DNA of 33,276 nucleotides from Granulicella sp. (GCA_025359825.1 JANYER010000453.1:1-33276); one strand, 5' to 3'. Positions 1 to 9,605 are shown, counted from the first letter of the stretch. Made by a program: numbers and translations. The notes: generated from the sequence alone by a model not told the origin.

Positions 1-1
1 G

Positions 2-676
2 CAGGAGGCTGGCGCCACCTTCCTAAAAGAAGTCCTTACCCCCAAGGACGAAGCATTCCTCATCTCCTTCGACATTAACGTTGACCTGCTGGCCGACTAC
101 ACAAACAGTCCGCGCGAGATTAAACGCGCCATGGATAAAGCCCGCATCAACACCGGTGCCGGCACCGGATCCATCACCGGCAACGGCAACCCCCGCGGTA
201 CGCTGCTCTACGACGCGGTATACCTGGCAGCGCACGACAAGCTGCGTCAGGAGGCGGGCCGCAAGGTGCTCGTCCTACTGACCGATGGTGGCGACCAGGG
301 CTCGCAGGAGACGCTCAAGACCGCCACCGAGGCCGCCCAGAAGGCTAACGCCATCCTCTACGTCATCCTCATCTCCGACACCGGAAACTTCGGCAACTTT
401 GGCGGCTTCGGCAACCCGATGGGCGACATGGATCGCCTCACCAAAGACACCGGCGGCCGCATGATCAACGTCGGCAGCAACGGTAGGCGGCTGCAGGACG
501 CCTTCAACCAGATTCAGGATGAGCTCCGCACCCAGTACCTGATCAGCTACACGCCCACTAATCTCAACATGGACGGGACCTTCCGTACCCTCAACGTTAC
601 CTGCGGGCCGGGCCAGAAGGTGCAGACCCGCAAGGGCTACTACGCCATGGCCGATGCGCTGGGTAACGATAACTAG
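2..676 (+). CDS. VWFA-related domain protein, C-terminal fragment (5' end outside window)
   Basis: Frame 2 is open from base 2 (QEAGATFLKEVLTPKDEAFLISFDINVDLLADYT...) through ORF 131..676. VWA-like 'KVLVLLTDGGDQGS' and C-terminal 'LRTQYLISYTPTN...KVQTRKGYYA' are typical of the acidobacterial VWFA-related family. Stop TAG 674-676. Confidence 0.85.
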   Translation, partial: QEAGATFLKEVLTPKDEAFLISFDINVDLLADYTNSPREIKRAMDKARINTGAGTGSITGNGNPRGTLLYDAVYLAAHDKLRQEAGRKVLVLLTDGGDQGSQETLKTATEAAQKANAILYVILISDTGNFGNFGGFGNPMGDMDRLTKDTGGRMINVGSNGRRLQDAFNQIQDELRTQYLISYTPTNLNMDGTFRTLNVTCGPGQKVQTRKGYYAMADALGNDN

Positions 677-2121
677 CCTGGCAGCATGTCCACCGGTCGC
701 TGCTGCACGATCGGTAGCCGCACCACAAACACGCTGCCCACGCCAGGCTCGCTCGACACCGTAATCGAGGCGCCGGCCCGCTCCACCATCGCCATCACAA
801 TCGACAGGCCCAGTCCGTTACCGCCGCTCTCGCGAGAGCGCGAGGGATCGCCGCGGAAAAACCGTTCAAACACATGCGGCAGCGCTTCGGCGGAGATGCC
901 ACAGCCAGTATCGGCCACTGAGATGACACACTCTTTTCCCTCAGTCGCTGCAGTGACCCGAATCTCGCTGGCCCCGTCGCCAACTCCGTCTCCACTGGCA
1001 TAGATGGCATTCTCCAGCAGGTTCGTCAGCACCACCCGCAGCTCCTCCGGAGCCATACGCGCCGTGGCTGCCTCGCCCTGCTGCTGGACGATGACGCGGA
1101 TCTGCCGGGCCGTCAGCAGCGGGGCCAGTCGTCGCACCACCTCCTCGGCCACACTGACGACCTCTGCGTCGAGGCCGTCGCTGGACGCGACGTCGTTGCT
1201 CAGTCCTTCGATCTTGGCCAGATGCAGCATGTCGCCCACCAGTCGCTGCAGCCGCTCCGTATCGTCCAGGGCGCGCTCCATCCCCTGGCGATACTCGGCG
1301 GCTTCGCGTTCGCGGTCTAGCGTCAGTTGCAGCGTGGACTTCACGATTGCGACGGCCGTCTTCATCTCGTGCGCGGCGTCCGCGGCGAAGCGTCGCTCCC
1401 GCTCGAACGAGGCCCGCAGCCGGCCCACCATGTGGGTCAGGGCAGCGGAGATGGGTGCGAGCTCCTTCGCCTCCGCGCCTTCGACACGGTCCTCCTGCTC
1501 CCAGTTCGAGGCATCGATCCGCGTGGCACGTTCCACGATTTGTACGATTGGCTGCAACCCCACACTTACCACCCAGCTGGTCGCAAGCAGAGACGCCAGC
1601 AGCAGCCCGACGCAGGTCGCCGCTGCGATCAGCGCGACGTGCTTGATATGTTCTTCTGCACCGCGGGTGCGCACCGCGTAGATCAGCGTCAGCCGCGGAA
1701 GGTTCTTGACCTCATCCGGCTCCACGTTCAGCAGGGCCATGTCGTGCAGTACCAGCGCGCGGTAGGGCCGGTCTTCGATGCGTAGATCGATAAAGCTGCG
1801 CGGAGCATCCGGCAACGGCACATCGCCCATCCAGTTGGACGACGCTGCCACCACCCGCCCATTCGCATCGCGCAGCACATACCGTTCGCCCCGCTGCAGG
1901 ATCAGCAGCTCCCGATGCAGCGAGAGACCGGAGTTGGACTCGTCCGGCGGCTCGATGGCCGACTTCAGCAACGCTGCGTGTTCACTCAGGCTCGCGTCCA
2001 GCACCATGTAGGACTGGCGTCGTTCATGCCGCACCACTAACACCGTGCTCAGCGTGGCAGCAATAATCTGTACAACGGCGACCCCGACCAGCAGTCTGCG
2101 GCGGATGGAGATCTGTATCAC
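673..2121 (-). CDS. Membrane sensor histidine kinase (HAMP, HisKA, HATPase_c)
   Basis: Two TM segments, H-box 'FAADAAHEMKTAVAIVKSTLQLT', N-box 'NLLENAIYAS', G boxes 'VADTGCGIS' and 'GGNGLGLSIV'. Overlaps the response regulator stop (translational coupling). Confidence 0.95.
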   Translation of the reverse strand: MIQISIRRRLLVGVAVVQIIAATLSTVLVVRHERRQSYMVLDASLSEHAALLKSAIEPPDESNSGLSLHRELLILQRGERYVLRDANGRVVAASSNWMGDVPLPDAPRSFIDLRIEDRPYRALVLHDMALLNVEPDEVKNLPRLTLIYAVRTRGAEEHIKHVALIAAATCVGLLLASLLATSWVVSVGLQPIVQIVERATRIDASNWEQEDRVEGAEAKELAPISAALTHMVGRLRASFERERRFAADAAHEMKTAVAIVKSTLQLTLDREREAAEYRQGMERALDDTERLQRLVGDMLHLAKIEGLSNDVASSDGLDAEVVSVAEEVVRRLAPLLTARQIRVIVQQQGEAATARMAPEELRVVLTNLLENAIYASGDGVGDGASEIRVTAATEGKECVISVADTGCGISAEALPHVFERFFRGDPSRSRESGGNGLGLSIVMAMVERAGASITVSSEPGVGSVFVVRLPIVQQRPVDMLPG

Positions 2122-2801
2122 TCCGGCTCCTCTTCGCGTACGCAGTAGCCGTGGCCCCGCACAGTGTGGATCAGCTTCACGCTGCTGCCGGCGTCTATCT
2201 TCTTGCGCAGCCCGGCGATGTAGACCTCAATCACGTTGCTGAACTTCTCCCAGTGGAAGTCGTACAGGTGCTCCAGCAGCTTCGTCTTCGAGATCACCTT
2301 GCCCGGGCGGTGCATCAGGTACTCCAGCAGCCGGTACTCCATCGGCACCAGGGTCAGCGTGACGCCTCCGCGCCGTACAATCGCGCGTGCGGTGTCCATC
2401 TCCAGGTCGCCAATCGCCAGCTTCGCTACCGCGTGGCCCTGGCTGCGGCGAATCAGCGATTGCAGCCGGGCACGCAGCTCCCTCAGGTCGAACGGCTTGG
2501 TCAGGTAGTCATCCGCGCCATCGTTCAGCAGGCCGACGATCAGCTCCTTCTCGTCCCGTGCGGTCAGGATGAGCACCGGCGTCTTCGCCCCGCCCGCCCG
2601 CATCTTCCGCAGCACCTCGCGGCCCGAAAGCTTCGGCAGCATCAGGTCCAGCACCACCGCGTCGTAGGAGTTGGTCTGCGCCAGGTACAACCCTTCCGCA
2701 CCATCGCGTGCGACATCCACGGCATAGCCGGAGCCCTCGCGCAACGCTGCCGCGATGTTGTCCGCCAGGCGGGGTTCGTCTTCGATCACAGCAATACGCA
2801 C
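2118..2801 (-). CDS. OmpR/PhoB-family response regulator (ORF extends to 2855; GTG start at 2801 preferred)
   Basis: 'RIAVIEDEPRLADNIAAAL...DAVVLDLMLPKLSGREVLRKMR...DDYLTKPFDLRELRAR', followed by a winged-helix DNA-binding domain '...VIEVYIAGLRKKID...IHTVRGHGYCVR'. Confidence 0.93.
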   Translation of the reverse strand: MRIAVIEDEPRLADNIAAALREGSGYAVDVARDGAEGLYLAQTNSYDAVVLDLMLPKLSGREVLRKMRAGGAKTPVLILTARDEKELIVGLLNDGADDYLTKPFDLRELRARLQSLIRRSQGHAVAKLAIGDLEMDTARAIVRRGGVTLTLVPMEYRLLEYLMHRPGKVISKTKLLEHLYDFHWEKFSNVIEVYIAGLRKKIDAGSSVKLIHTVRGHGYCVREEEPE

Positions 2802-2936
2802 GGCTCGTCCTCGGCTAGAGCTGTTGTCCTGTGGGTGTAGAGGGTGGCATTTCACTCTTGTCTGTTTTCTGAAATGAAAACGGTACTGCTAGAAAATTCC
2901 CACTCCACAGCAACAGGAGAACTGCTCTAAACCCTA

Positions 2937-3401
2937 CTACTCTTCGTGCTTCAGCGCCTCGCCCTTCGGGCCTACCTGGATCTCACCCTTCTTGGCTCCC
3001 TTGCGCGTGGCGGCCTCGTAGGCCACCAGCTTGTCTTTCTTGGTCAGCGACTCCACTTTGGTGATGGTAGCGTCTGCGGCCTTGGCCGTCAGCGCACTCT
3101 GGACAGCGGTGGGCAGCGCGTTGAAGGCTACCTCTTCCTCTACCTCCAGCAACGTGCCGTCCGCAGCAATTGCCAGGTCGCGGCTATGCCCGTTCACCAT
3201 CGTCTCGACCTCATACTGCAGCTTGCCGTGCTCGCGTTCCGTAGCCAGGCCCTTTACAGTGGCACCTTGCGTCTGGGCCTGAATCGTCTTCTCGACCGCT
3301 GCGGGCACTGCGGACCGCTCGATCTTCTTGTCCTGTGCCGACGCAGCAACAGCCGTGGCGACGATAGCTCCCACTAACAAAACTCCCGGACGAAACCTCA
3401 T
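2937..3401 (-). CDS. Secreted PepSY-like (putative PepSY_like/beta-lactamase-inhibitor-like fold) small protein
   Basis: Signal peptide MRFRPGVLLVGAIVATAVAASAQ. Two internal repeats of the PepSY-like pattern ('VEKTIQAQTQGATVKGLATEREHGKLQYEVE' and 'VQSALTAKAADATITKVESLTKKDKLVAYEA'). Start at internal Met 3401. Confidence 0.65.
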   Translation of the reverse strand: MRFRPGVLLVGAIVATAVAASAQDKKIERSAVPAAVEKTIQAQTQGATVKGLATEREHGKLQYEVETMVNGHSRDLAIAADGTLLEVEEEVAFNALPTAVQSALTAKAADATITKVESLTKKDKLVAYEAATRKGAKKGEIQVGPKGEALKHEE

Positions 3402-3504
3402 GACGATTCTCCTTGCGGCATAATTCTTTGCCGAAGACCATCCTCGCCCCAAGCCCCTTAAACCAGCCTTAACGCCGTATCAATCGTCGCCGCGGCTTCC
3501 AAAC

Positions 3505-4209
3505 TCAGGCGTCCATCGCCCCCGAGTACACCGCCATGCCGGCCACGGCATCCACGCCCATCGCATCCAGCGCATCGACCTCGGCCTGTTCTTTAATGCC
3601 CCCCGCGACGATCAACTGCTTCGCCGTGCACGCCCGCAGAATCGCCGCCACATCCAGCGGAAAGCCAGTCATCGTCCCCTCTGTATCCACATGCGTGTAG
3701 AGGAAAGCAGCGCACGAATCCTCCAGCCACGTCACCGCCTCTTCGGGCGTCAGGTCCACCGAGTCCTTCCACCCCTTCACCGCTACGCGGCCACCCTTGG
3801 TATCCACGCTGAAGACCAGTGCCTCTTCGCCCAGCGTCTTCTTCAATGCCTCGGCAAACTCCAGCCGAATGATCTTATGGCGACGAGGCGTCTCGCCATC
3901 CACCGGCACACCAAACAAAGAAGACCCATAGATGACCCGCTTGGCTCCAGCATCCAGCAAGGCGCGCCCATCCTCCGCCGTCTTCAACCCGCCGCCCACC
4001 TGGCACGGCAGCCGCTTGCAGATCATCTCGATCAGCGTGCGATTGTCTCCCTGCCGCATCGCCGCATCTAAGTCAATCAACTGCACCACCGGATACTTGC
4101 TGAACCGCTCAATCCAGTACTCAAAATCATCGAAGGCAAGCTTCAGCTTTTCGCCCTGCACCAACTGCACAATCCGTCCGCCCATCAGGTCAATCGAAGG
4201 TATCAACAT
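3505..4209 (-). CDS. hisA: HisA-like phosphoribosylformimino-5-aminoimidazole carboxamide ribotide isomerase
   Basis: 'MLIPSIDLMGGRIVQLVQGE', 'VQLIDLDAA', 'CQVGGGLKTAEDGRALLDAGAKRVIYGSS', 'VFSVDTKGGRVAVKGW', 'THVDTEGTMTGFPLD', 'LIVAGGI': (beta/alpha)8 HisA/HisF-type motifs. Confidence 0.85.
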   Translation of the reverse strand: MLIPSIDLMGGRIVQLVQGEKLKLAFDDFEYWIERFSKYPVVQLIDLDAAMRQGDNRTLIEMICKRLPCQVGGGLKTAEDGRALLDAGAKRVIYGSSLFGVPVDGETPRRHKIIRLEFAEALKKTLGEEALVFSVDTKGGRVAVKGWKDSVDLTPEEAVTWLEDSCAAFLYTHVDTEGTMTGFPLDVAAILRACTAKQLIVAGGIKEQAEVDALDAMGVDAVAGMAVYSGAMDA

Positions 4210-4250
4210 ATCTCTATTCTCTCGCGTCTCTCTCGTTCAACGTTCTACTA

Positions 4251-5756
4251 CTAATTCGGTGTCTTGCTGGCAGCACAGTAACAAGCCGCATAGCTCTCTA
4301 CTGTGTGGTGCGCCATCACGCAGGAGTAGCGCGGCCAAAGCGCCTTCAGCAGCAGTGCCTTCTCCCCGCCAACAATATGCTTCAGGTACGACTCCGTCCT
4401 GGCATCATGCGCAGTCGGATCTGCCTCAAATCCCTCAATCAAATGGTCCATCGCCTTCGGCGAAAACTCAGCCTCCTGGTAGGCCTCCCCATAGCTGTAC
4501 ACCTTGGACCACACCGCATCCACGCCAGTAATGTTCGACGCCGCATACACCGTGTAGTCCTTCATCTGCGCCGCCTTCGTATCCACCTTCGCCACCACAA
4601 ACTGCGAGATAAACGAAGCCAGCGGCGAGATAGAAGGCACCATCTTGATCGCGACTTTTCCCTCAGGCCCAGTTAAATGGCCGCTATCGACAGCACCGCC
4701 AAACAATCGCATCTCGTCCATATGCGTATGCCCAAAGACTCCCAGCTTGATCACATCCGCATACTTCGCCATCACGTTCTGCATCCGCTCCGACGACAGA
4801 AACATGGTCGGCAACTCACCCGCGCAGACATTCTTGTGCTGCAGCAGAGTCGTGTAGGAGTCCAGCCCCGGCGCAATGTGTCCCAACACCCAAACCCGCT
4901 CCCCCCGCTGCTTCGCCCCGGCCAGTTCTTTTTCCAGCCACGCAATCTGCGCGTCCACCGCCGCAGGATTCGGCTTGCCATCGCACCCCATGTACCGCCG
5001 CGACTGAAACAAATCATCCAGCACAATCAACCGTGTTCGCCGCACCGGAGCCAGCATGGTAATGGCATAATCCCCACGCTGGCCGTAGTTCACATAAGCA
5101 GTCTTCTTCTGCGCCCCATTGGGCAGCCACCCAATCGCCGCCTCCCGCGTAGTCGCCAGGTACGCATCGTTCGGATCGAGCGCATAGTCCCGGCACGTGC
5201 TGTCGTTGTTGCCCAGCGCCACATACAGCGTCACACCCTTCAGCGAGAGCCGTGTCTGGTCCAGCACGTAGTTGGTCATCTTCGCCACCAGCGCCTTGTA
5301 CTCACTCTCCGTCCGCCCCGGCATCAGCGTCTTGAACCGGCACGCCAGGTTATGCACCAGCAGGTCGCCGCTCAGCAGCGCGAACTGCGCATCCGCCGCC
5401 TTCTCTTTCATAGCGTCCAGGCTCGATCGAAACAGCGCATACGGCGTATCAATCGCCGCCTCATTGCAACCCTTCTGCAGCCGCGTGAAAGCCTCCTGCT
5501 GGTCCGGCGCATCCGGATCCTGCAGAATGGCGTTCCACTCACTCTCCGGCGCATCCACCAACCGCGCCGCCTTCGAAGGATCACGAAACGGATCAAAATG
5601 AATGTCACTCATCAAAATTGCCGTAACCGGAGCAGCCGCTGCAACAGTCTTTTTCGCCGTCCTGACCGTAGCCTGCGCAAAACCACTCGTACCTGCAGCC
5701 AGAGAAATCCCCACCACCAACCCGCCCACGAGCACCCGACGCATCCCTGTCCGCAT
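4251..5756 (-). CDS. Secreted metallophosphoesterase, acid-sphingomyelinase-like (ORF extends to 5882; start 5756 or 5744 more likely)
   Basis: 'AILMSDIHFDPFRDP', 'ALLSGDLLVHNL', 'YVALGNNDS', 'VWVLGHIAPG', 'GVFGHTHMDEMRLF': calcineurin-like metal-binding motifs. Signal sequence after MRTGMRRVLVGG. Confidence 0.88.
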   Translation of the reverse strand: MRTGMRRVLVGGLVVGISLAAGTSGFAQATVRTAKKTVAAAAPVTAILMSDIHFDPFRDPSKAARLVDAPESEWNAILQDPDAPDQQEAFTRLQKGCNEAAIDTPYALFRSSLDAMKEKAADAQFALLSGDLLVHNLACRFKTLMPGRTESEYKALVAKMTNYVLDQTRLSLKGVTLYVALGNNDSTCRDYALDPNDAYLATTREAAIGWLPNGAQKKTAYVNYGQRGDYAITMLAPVRRTRLIVLDDLFQSRRYMGCDGKPNPAAVDAQIAWLEKELAGAKQRGERVWVLGHIAPGLDSYTTLLQHKNVCAGELPTMFLSSERMQNVMAKYADVIKLGVFGHTHMDEMRLFGGAVDSGHLTGPEGKVAIKMVPSISPLASFISQFVVAKVDTKAAQMKDYTVYAASNITGVDAVWSKVYSYGEAYQEAEFSPKAMDHLIEGFEADPTAHDARTESYLKHIVGGEKALLLKALWPRYSCVMAHHTVESYAACYCAASKTPN

Positions 5757-5885
5757 AGCAAATAACCCTGTGGCAGTAGCCCAAACCGATACCTCCAGCC
5801 TAACCCACAACCCACCCGCTCCACCCAACAGCAGGGCAGGGAAGCACCCGACCCCGCGCCTATGCCAAAATGAAGATGACACCTT

Positions 5886-7709
5886 ATGTCCAACTCAACC
5901 ACCGAATCCCTCACGCCCCCCGAAGCCACCGCCTCCACCGAAGCCCCTGCGACGTCCCCGGCTCCAGAGACCGCCCCCCAGGCGCCTCCAGTACACCACC
6001 CGCCTGCAGTCGCTGTAGAAGAAGCTGAAGCCCCGGAGACATCTCCCGCCGACTTCACCGCCATGCTCAAGGAGTATGAGCAGGCTCACGCCACCTACTC
6101 CGACACCGGCCAGAAGCAGATCAACGCCACCATCGCCGCCATCACTGCCGACTCCGCGCTGCTGGATATCGGCTACAAGACCGAGGGCATCCTTCCCCTC
6201 ACCGCCTTCGCCACGCCGCCCAGCCCCGGCGACCCCTTTGTCGTCACCGTCAAGGGCCGCGACGAAGATGGCTACTACCAGCTCTCCCTCCTGCGCTTCG
6301 CCCAGCCCAAGGATTTCTCTTCGCTCGAAGAAGCCTTCGCCGCCAAGGGCATCGTCACCGGAGTTGTCACCGGAGTCGTCAAAGGCGGCCTCACCGTTGA
6401 CGTCGGAGCCCGCGCCTTCCTACCCGCCTCCCGCACCGGCACTCGCGACGCAGCCGAGATGGCAAAGCTCGTCGGCCAGCAGATTCGCGTCCGCATCACC
6501 AAGCTCGAGATCGAAGGTCAGGATGAGACCGCCCGCGACTCCGTCGACGTGGTCGTCGACCGCCGCTCCGTCCTCGAAGAGGAAGAGAACGCCAGCAAGG
6601 CCACGCGTCTCGCTGAGCTTCAGGAAGGCCAGCTTGTACACGGCACCGTCCGTTCCATCGCCCCGTACGGAGCCTTCGTCGATATCGGCGGTACCGACGG
6701 CCTGCTCCACATCTCCGACCTCGCCTGGTCCCGCGTCACCAAGCCCGAAGACATCCTCACCGTAGGCGAAGAGCTCGATCTTCAAATCCTCAAGGTTGAT
6801 GCTGCCACTGGCAAGATCTCCCTTGGCCTCAAGCAGCTCCAGCCACACCCCTGGGACGCCGTCCCCGACACCTACAAGATCGGCGAACGCGTCACCGGCA
6901 CCGTCACTCGCGACGCCGACTTCGGCTCCTTCGTCGAACTCTCCCCCGGCGTCGAAGGCCTCATCCACATCTCCGAGATGGCCTGGGGTAAGAAGGTCCG
7001 CAAGCCCTCTGACATGCTCAAGATCGGCGACACCGTCGAAGCCATCATCCTCGGCATCGACACCACCGCCCGCCGCATTGCCCTCGGCCTCAAGCAGGCC
7101 CTCGGCGACCCGTGGACCGGCATCGCAGAGAAGTTCCCCGTAGGCTCCGCCGTCGAAGCCCCGGTCGTCTCCTTCACCAAGTTCGGCGCCTTCATCCAGG
7201 TCGCCGAAGGCATCGAAGGCATGATCCACATCTCCGAGATCACCGCCGAGAAGCGCCTCAACCACCCCACCGACGTCCTGCGTATCGGCGAAGTGGTCAA
7301 GGCCCAGGTGCTCGACGTCGACACCACCAAGCGCCAGATCCGCCTCTCCATCAAGCAGCTTATCCCCAGCGACCTCGACGAGTTTCTCGCCGACCACCAG
7401 CAGGGCGACAAGGTCACCGGTCGCATCATCAGCATCGATAACGGCAAGGCGCGCGTCGAGCTCGGTGAGGGCATCTTCGCCCCCTGCCCACTCCCCGCCG
7501 CCGCAGTCGAAGAGGAAGCCGCTCCAGCCAACACCGGTGCAGTCGACCTCTCCGCCTTCAGCTCGCTCCTCAAAGCCAAGTGGCAGGGCGCAACTCCCGC
7601 CGCATCCACCAAGCCAAAGTCCGAAACCCCGGCCCCCGGCCAGATCCGCAGCTTCCGCATCGCCAAACTGGATGCAGAAATAAAGCAGCTAGAACTCGAA
7701 CTCGCATAA
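5886..7709 (+). CDS. rpsA: 30S ribosomal protein S1 (six S1 domains)
   Basis: Six consecutive S1/OB repeats, e.g. 'GQLVHGTVRSIAPYGAFVDIGGTDGLLHISDLAW', 'GERVTGTVTRDADFGSFVELSPGVEGLIHISEMAW', 'GSAVEAPVVSFTKFGAFIQVAEGIEGMIHISEI'. Acidic/Pro-rich N-terminus. Confidence 0.93.
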   Translation: MSNSTTESLTPPEATASTEAPATSPAPETAPQAPPVHHPPAVAVEEAEAPETSPADFTAMLKEYEQAHATYSDTGQKQINATIAAITADSALLDIGYKTEGILPLTAFATPPSPGDPFVVTVKGRDEDGYYQLSLLRFAQPKDFSSLEEAFAAKGIVTGVVTGVVKGGLTVDVGARAFLPASRTGTRDAAEMAKLVGQQIRVRITKLEIEGQDETARDSVDVVVDRRSVLEEEENASKATRLAELQEGQLVHGTVRSIAPYGAFVDIGGTDGLLHISDLAWSRVTKPEDILTVGEELDLQILKVDAATGKISLGLKQLQPHPWDAVPDTYKIGERVTGTVTRDADFGSFVELSPGVEGLIHISEMAWGKKVRKPSDMLKIGDTVEAIILGIDTTARRIALGLKQALGDPWTGIAEKFPVGSAVEAPVVSFTKFGAFIQVAEGIEGMIHISEITAEKRLNHPTDVLRIGEVVKAQVLDVDTTKRQIRLSIKQLIPSDLDEFLADHQQGDKVTGRIISIDNGKARVELGEGIFAPCPLPAAAVEEEAAPANTGAVDLSAFSSLLKAKWQGATPAASTKPKSETPAPGQIRSFRIAKLDAEIKQLELELA

Positions 7710-7722
7710 AGCACTCGCAAAC

Positions 7723-7775
7723 AAAATCCCATTGAATCGACCGGCACAAGCCAGTCCATTCAATGGGATTTTTCC
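7723..7775 (+). terminator. Intrinsic terminator downstream of rpsA
   Basis: Perfect 15-bp inverted repeat AAAATCCCATTGAAT (7723-7737) / ATTCAATGGGATTTT (7758-7772), 20-nt loop, ending in a T tract. Confidence 0.85.
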
Positions 7776-7803
7776 GTTAGCTACAGCCCAAATCGCGCGA
7801 GTG

Positions 7804-8067
7804 TTACTGCGGCGGCTGCTGCTTGCCGCTTACAAAGCCTGCCATGCTAAAGACCGTGGCATCCGTCTCCGTCGTCGTGTGGAACGGCATCCCCGGCGGC
7901 AGAATCTTCGCAGCCGCAGCCTCCACAGCGTGGATCAACCCGATCTCATTCGCCTCAGCGAGTGCTTCATCCCACGAGCCATAATCCTTGCTAGCTTCGT
8001 TGGTGTCCGACTTCACGCGAGTATTCGCGCCCGCATCCGTCCGCGTAATTCGTACTTGAATTTTCAT
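7804..8067 (-). CDS. Small hypothetical protein (87 aa)
   Basis: ORF starting at internal Met 'MKIQVRITRTDAGANTRVKSDTNEASKDYGSWDEALAEANEIGL...'. Plausible compact composition. No family recognised. Confidence 0.6.
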   Translation of the reverse strand: MKIQVRITRTDAGANTRVKSDTNEASKDYGSWDEALAEANEIGLIHAVEAAAAKILPPGMPFHTTTETDATVFSMAGFVSGKQQPPQ

Positions 8068-8366
8068 GGATTTAATCCCTCGCCCTGTGAGATGCAAACG
8101 ACTTACCTACAAGCCGCCCGTTTACATGTTGCGTTTAGAGAATTCAGCACTGCATAAACAGTCGTCCCCCACGCATAAAAATCCATTTTGCGGAACCAAC
8201 TTCTCTCCCCGCAACCCGCCGTGTAGCATAAGAAACAGCAACTTCCCAAAGCAGCATTCATAGACTGTGACCCCGACGTCTTGCCGGCCCGCACCGCTGT
8301 ACATCTGTACATCCAGCCAGTACGACCTCTCGAAGCCACAGCCCTAACCCAGAGAGAGACAGCCCC

Positions 8367-9605
8367 GTGCCAGCCTCCGAGTCCATCTCCCAAATCGTCT
8401 TCAAGCAGCCCTCAGCCCAGGCTGCAGACCTCATCGCCATTGAGGACCAGTACGGCGCCCACAACTACCACCCACTGGACGTCGTCATCGAACGCGCCGC
8501 CGGTGCCTGGGTCTGGGACGTCGACGGCCGTAAGTATCTCGACTTCCTCGCCGCCTACTCCGCCGTCAATCAGGGGCACTGCCACCCCGCCATCCTCGCC
8601 GCCTTCTACGACCAGGTCCACAAGGTCACCCTCACCTCCCGCGCCTTCCGCAACGACCAGCTCCCGCTCCTGCTCAAAGACCTCCACGACCTCACCGGCT
8701 TTGATATGGCCCTGCCCATGAACTCCGGCGTCGAAGCCGTTGAGACCGCCATCAAGGCCGCCCGCAAATGGGGCTACACCATCAAGGCCATCCCCGCCGA
8801 TCAGGCTGAGATCATCGTCCTCTCTAATAACTTCCACGGCCGCACCACCACCGTCGTCGGCTTCTCCTCCGAGCAGCAGTACCGCTCCGGCTTCGGCCCC
8901 TTCACCCCCGGCTTCCGCCACGTCCCCATGGGCGACGCAGACGCCCTCCGTGCCGCCATCACCCCCAACACCTGCGCCTTCCTGCTCGAACCCATCCAGG
9001 GCGAGGCCGGCATCCTCATCCCACCCCCCGGATATCTCAAAGAGGTCGCCGCCATCTGCCGCGAGAACAACGTCCTGCTCATACTGGACGAGATCCAGTC
9101 CGGCCTCGGCCGCACCGGCAAATTCTTCGCCTATCAGCATGAAGGCATCACCCCCGACGTCGTCATCATCGGCAAAGCCCTCTCCGGCGGCTACTACCCC
9201 GTCTCCGCTGTCCTTAGCCGCCGCGCCGTCCTCGGCGTCTTCCACCCCGGCGACCACGGCAGCACCTTTGGCGGTAATCCACTCGCCTGCGCCGTCGCCC
9301 GCGCCGCCCTCAAGGTCATCGTCGATGAAGATCTAGCCGCCCGCTCCGCCCGCCTCGGTGACTACGCCCTCACCCGCCTCCAGAAGATCAAGAGCCCCCT
9401 CATCCACGCCGTCCGCGGCAAAGGCCTCTGGCTCGCCATCGAACTCAACACTCCCGCCCGCCCCCTCTGCGAAGCCCTCAAAGACCGCGGCCTGCTCTGC
9501 AAAGAGACCCACGACACCGTCATCCGCCTCGCCCCACCCCTCATCATCGAAGAGGCCGACCTAACCTGGGCCTTAGACCAGATCGAAGCCGTCCTCACCG
9601 CCTAA
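8367..9605 (+). CDS. rocD: Ornithine--oxo-acid aminotransferase (class III PLP aminotransferase)
   Basis: 'EDQYGAHNYHPLDVVIERAAGAWVWDVDGRKYLDFLAAYSAVNQGHCHP', 'MNSGVEAVETAIKAARKWGY', 'LLILDEIQSGLGRTGKFFAYQHEGITPDVVIIGKALSGGYYPVSA', 'HGSTFGGNPLACAVA'. GTG start. Confidence 0.95.
   Translation: MPASESISQIVFKQPSAQAADLIAIEDQYGAHNYHPLDVVIERAAGAWVWDVDGRKYLDFLAAYSAVNQGHCHPAILAAFYDQVHKVTLTSRAFRNDQLPLLLKDLHDLTGFDMALPMNSGVEAVETAIKAARKWGYTIKAIPADQAEIIVLSNNFHGRTTTVVGFSSEQQYRSGFGPFTPGFRHVPMGDADALRAAITPNTCAFLLEPIQGEAGILIPPPGYLKEVAAICRENNVLLILDEIQSGLGRTGKFFAYQHEGITPDVVIIGKALSGGYYPVSAVLSRRAVLGVFHPGDHGSTFGGNPLACAVARAALKVIVDEDLAARSARLGDYALTRLQKIKSPLIHAVRGKGLWLAIELNTPARPLCEALKDRGLLCKETHDTVIRLAPPLIIEEADLTWALDQIEAVLTA

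Noticed and set aside
4677-5765. 362-aa + strand ORF opposite the metallophosphoesterase
   Set aside because: His/Arg/Pro-rich low-complexity translation typical of an antisense shadow ORF in GC-rich coding DNA; the minus-strand protein has clear motifs.
6420-7397. 325-aa minus ORF opposite rpsA
   Set aside because: Shadow ORF (Gly/Asp/Val repeats mirroring S1 codons); rpsA is unequivocal on +.
8412-9257. 281-aa minus ORF opposite rocD
   Set aside because: Shadow ORF with Gly/Glu/Asp-rich composition; rocD motifs are on +.
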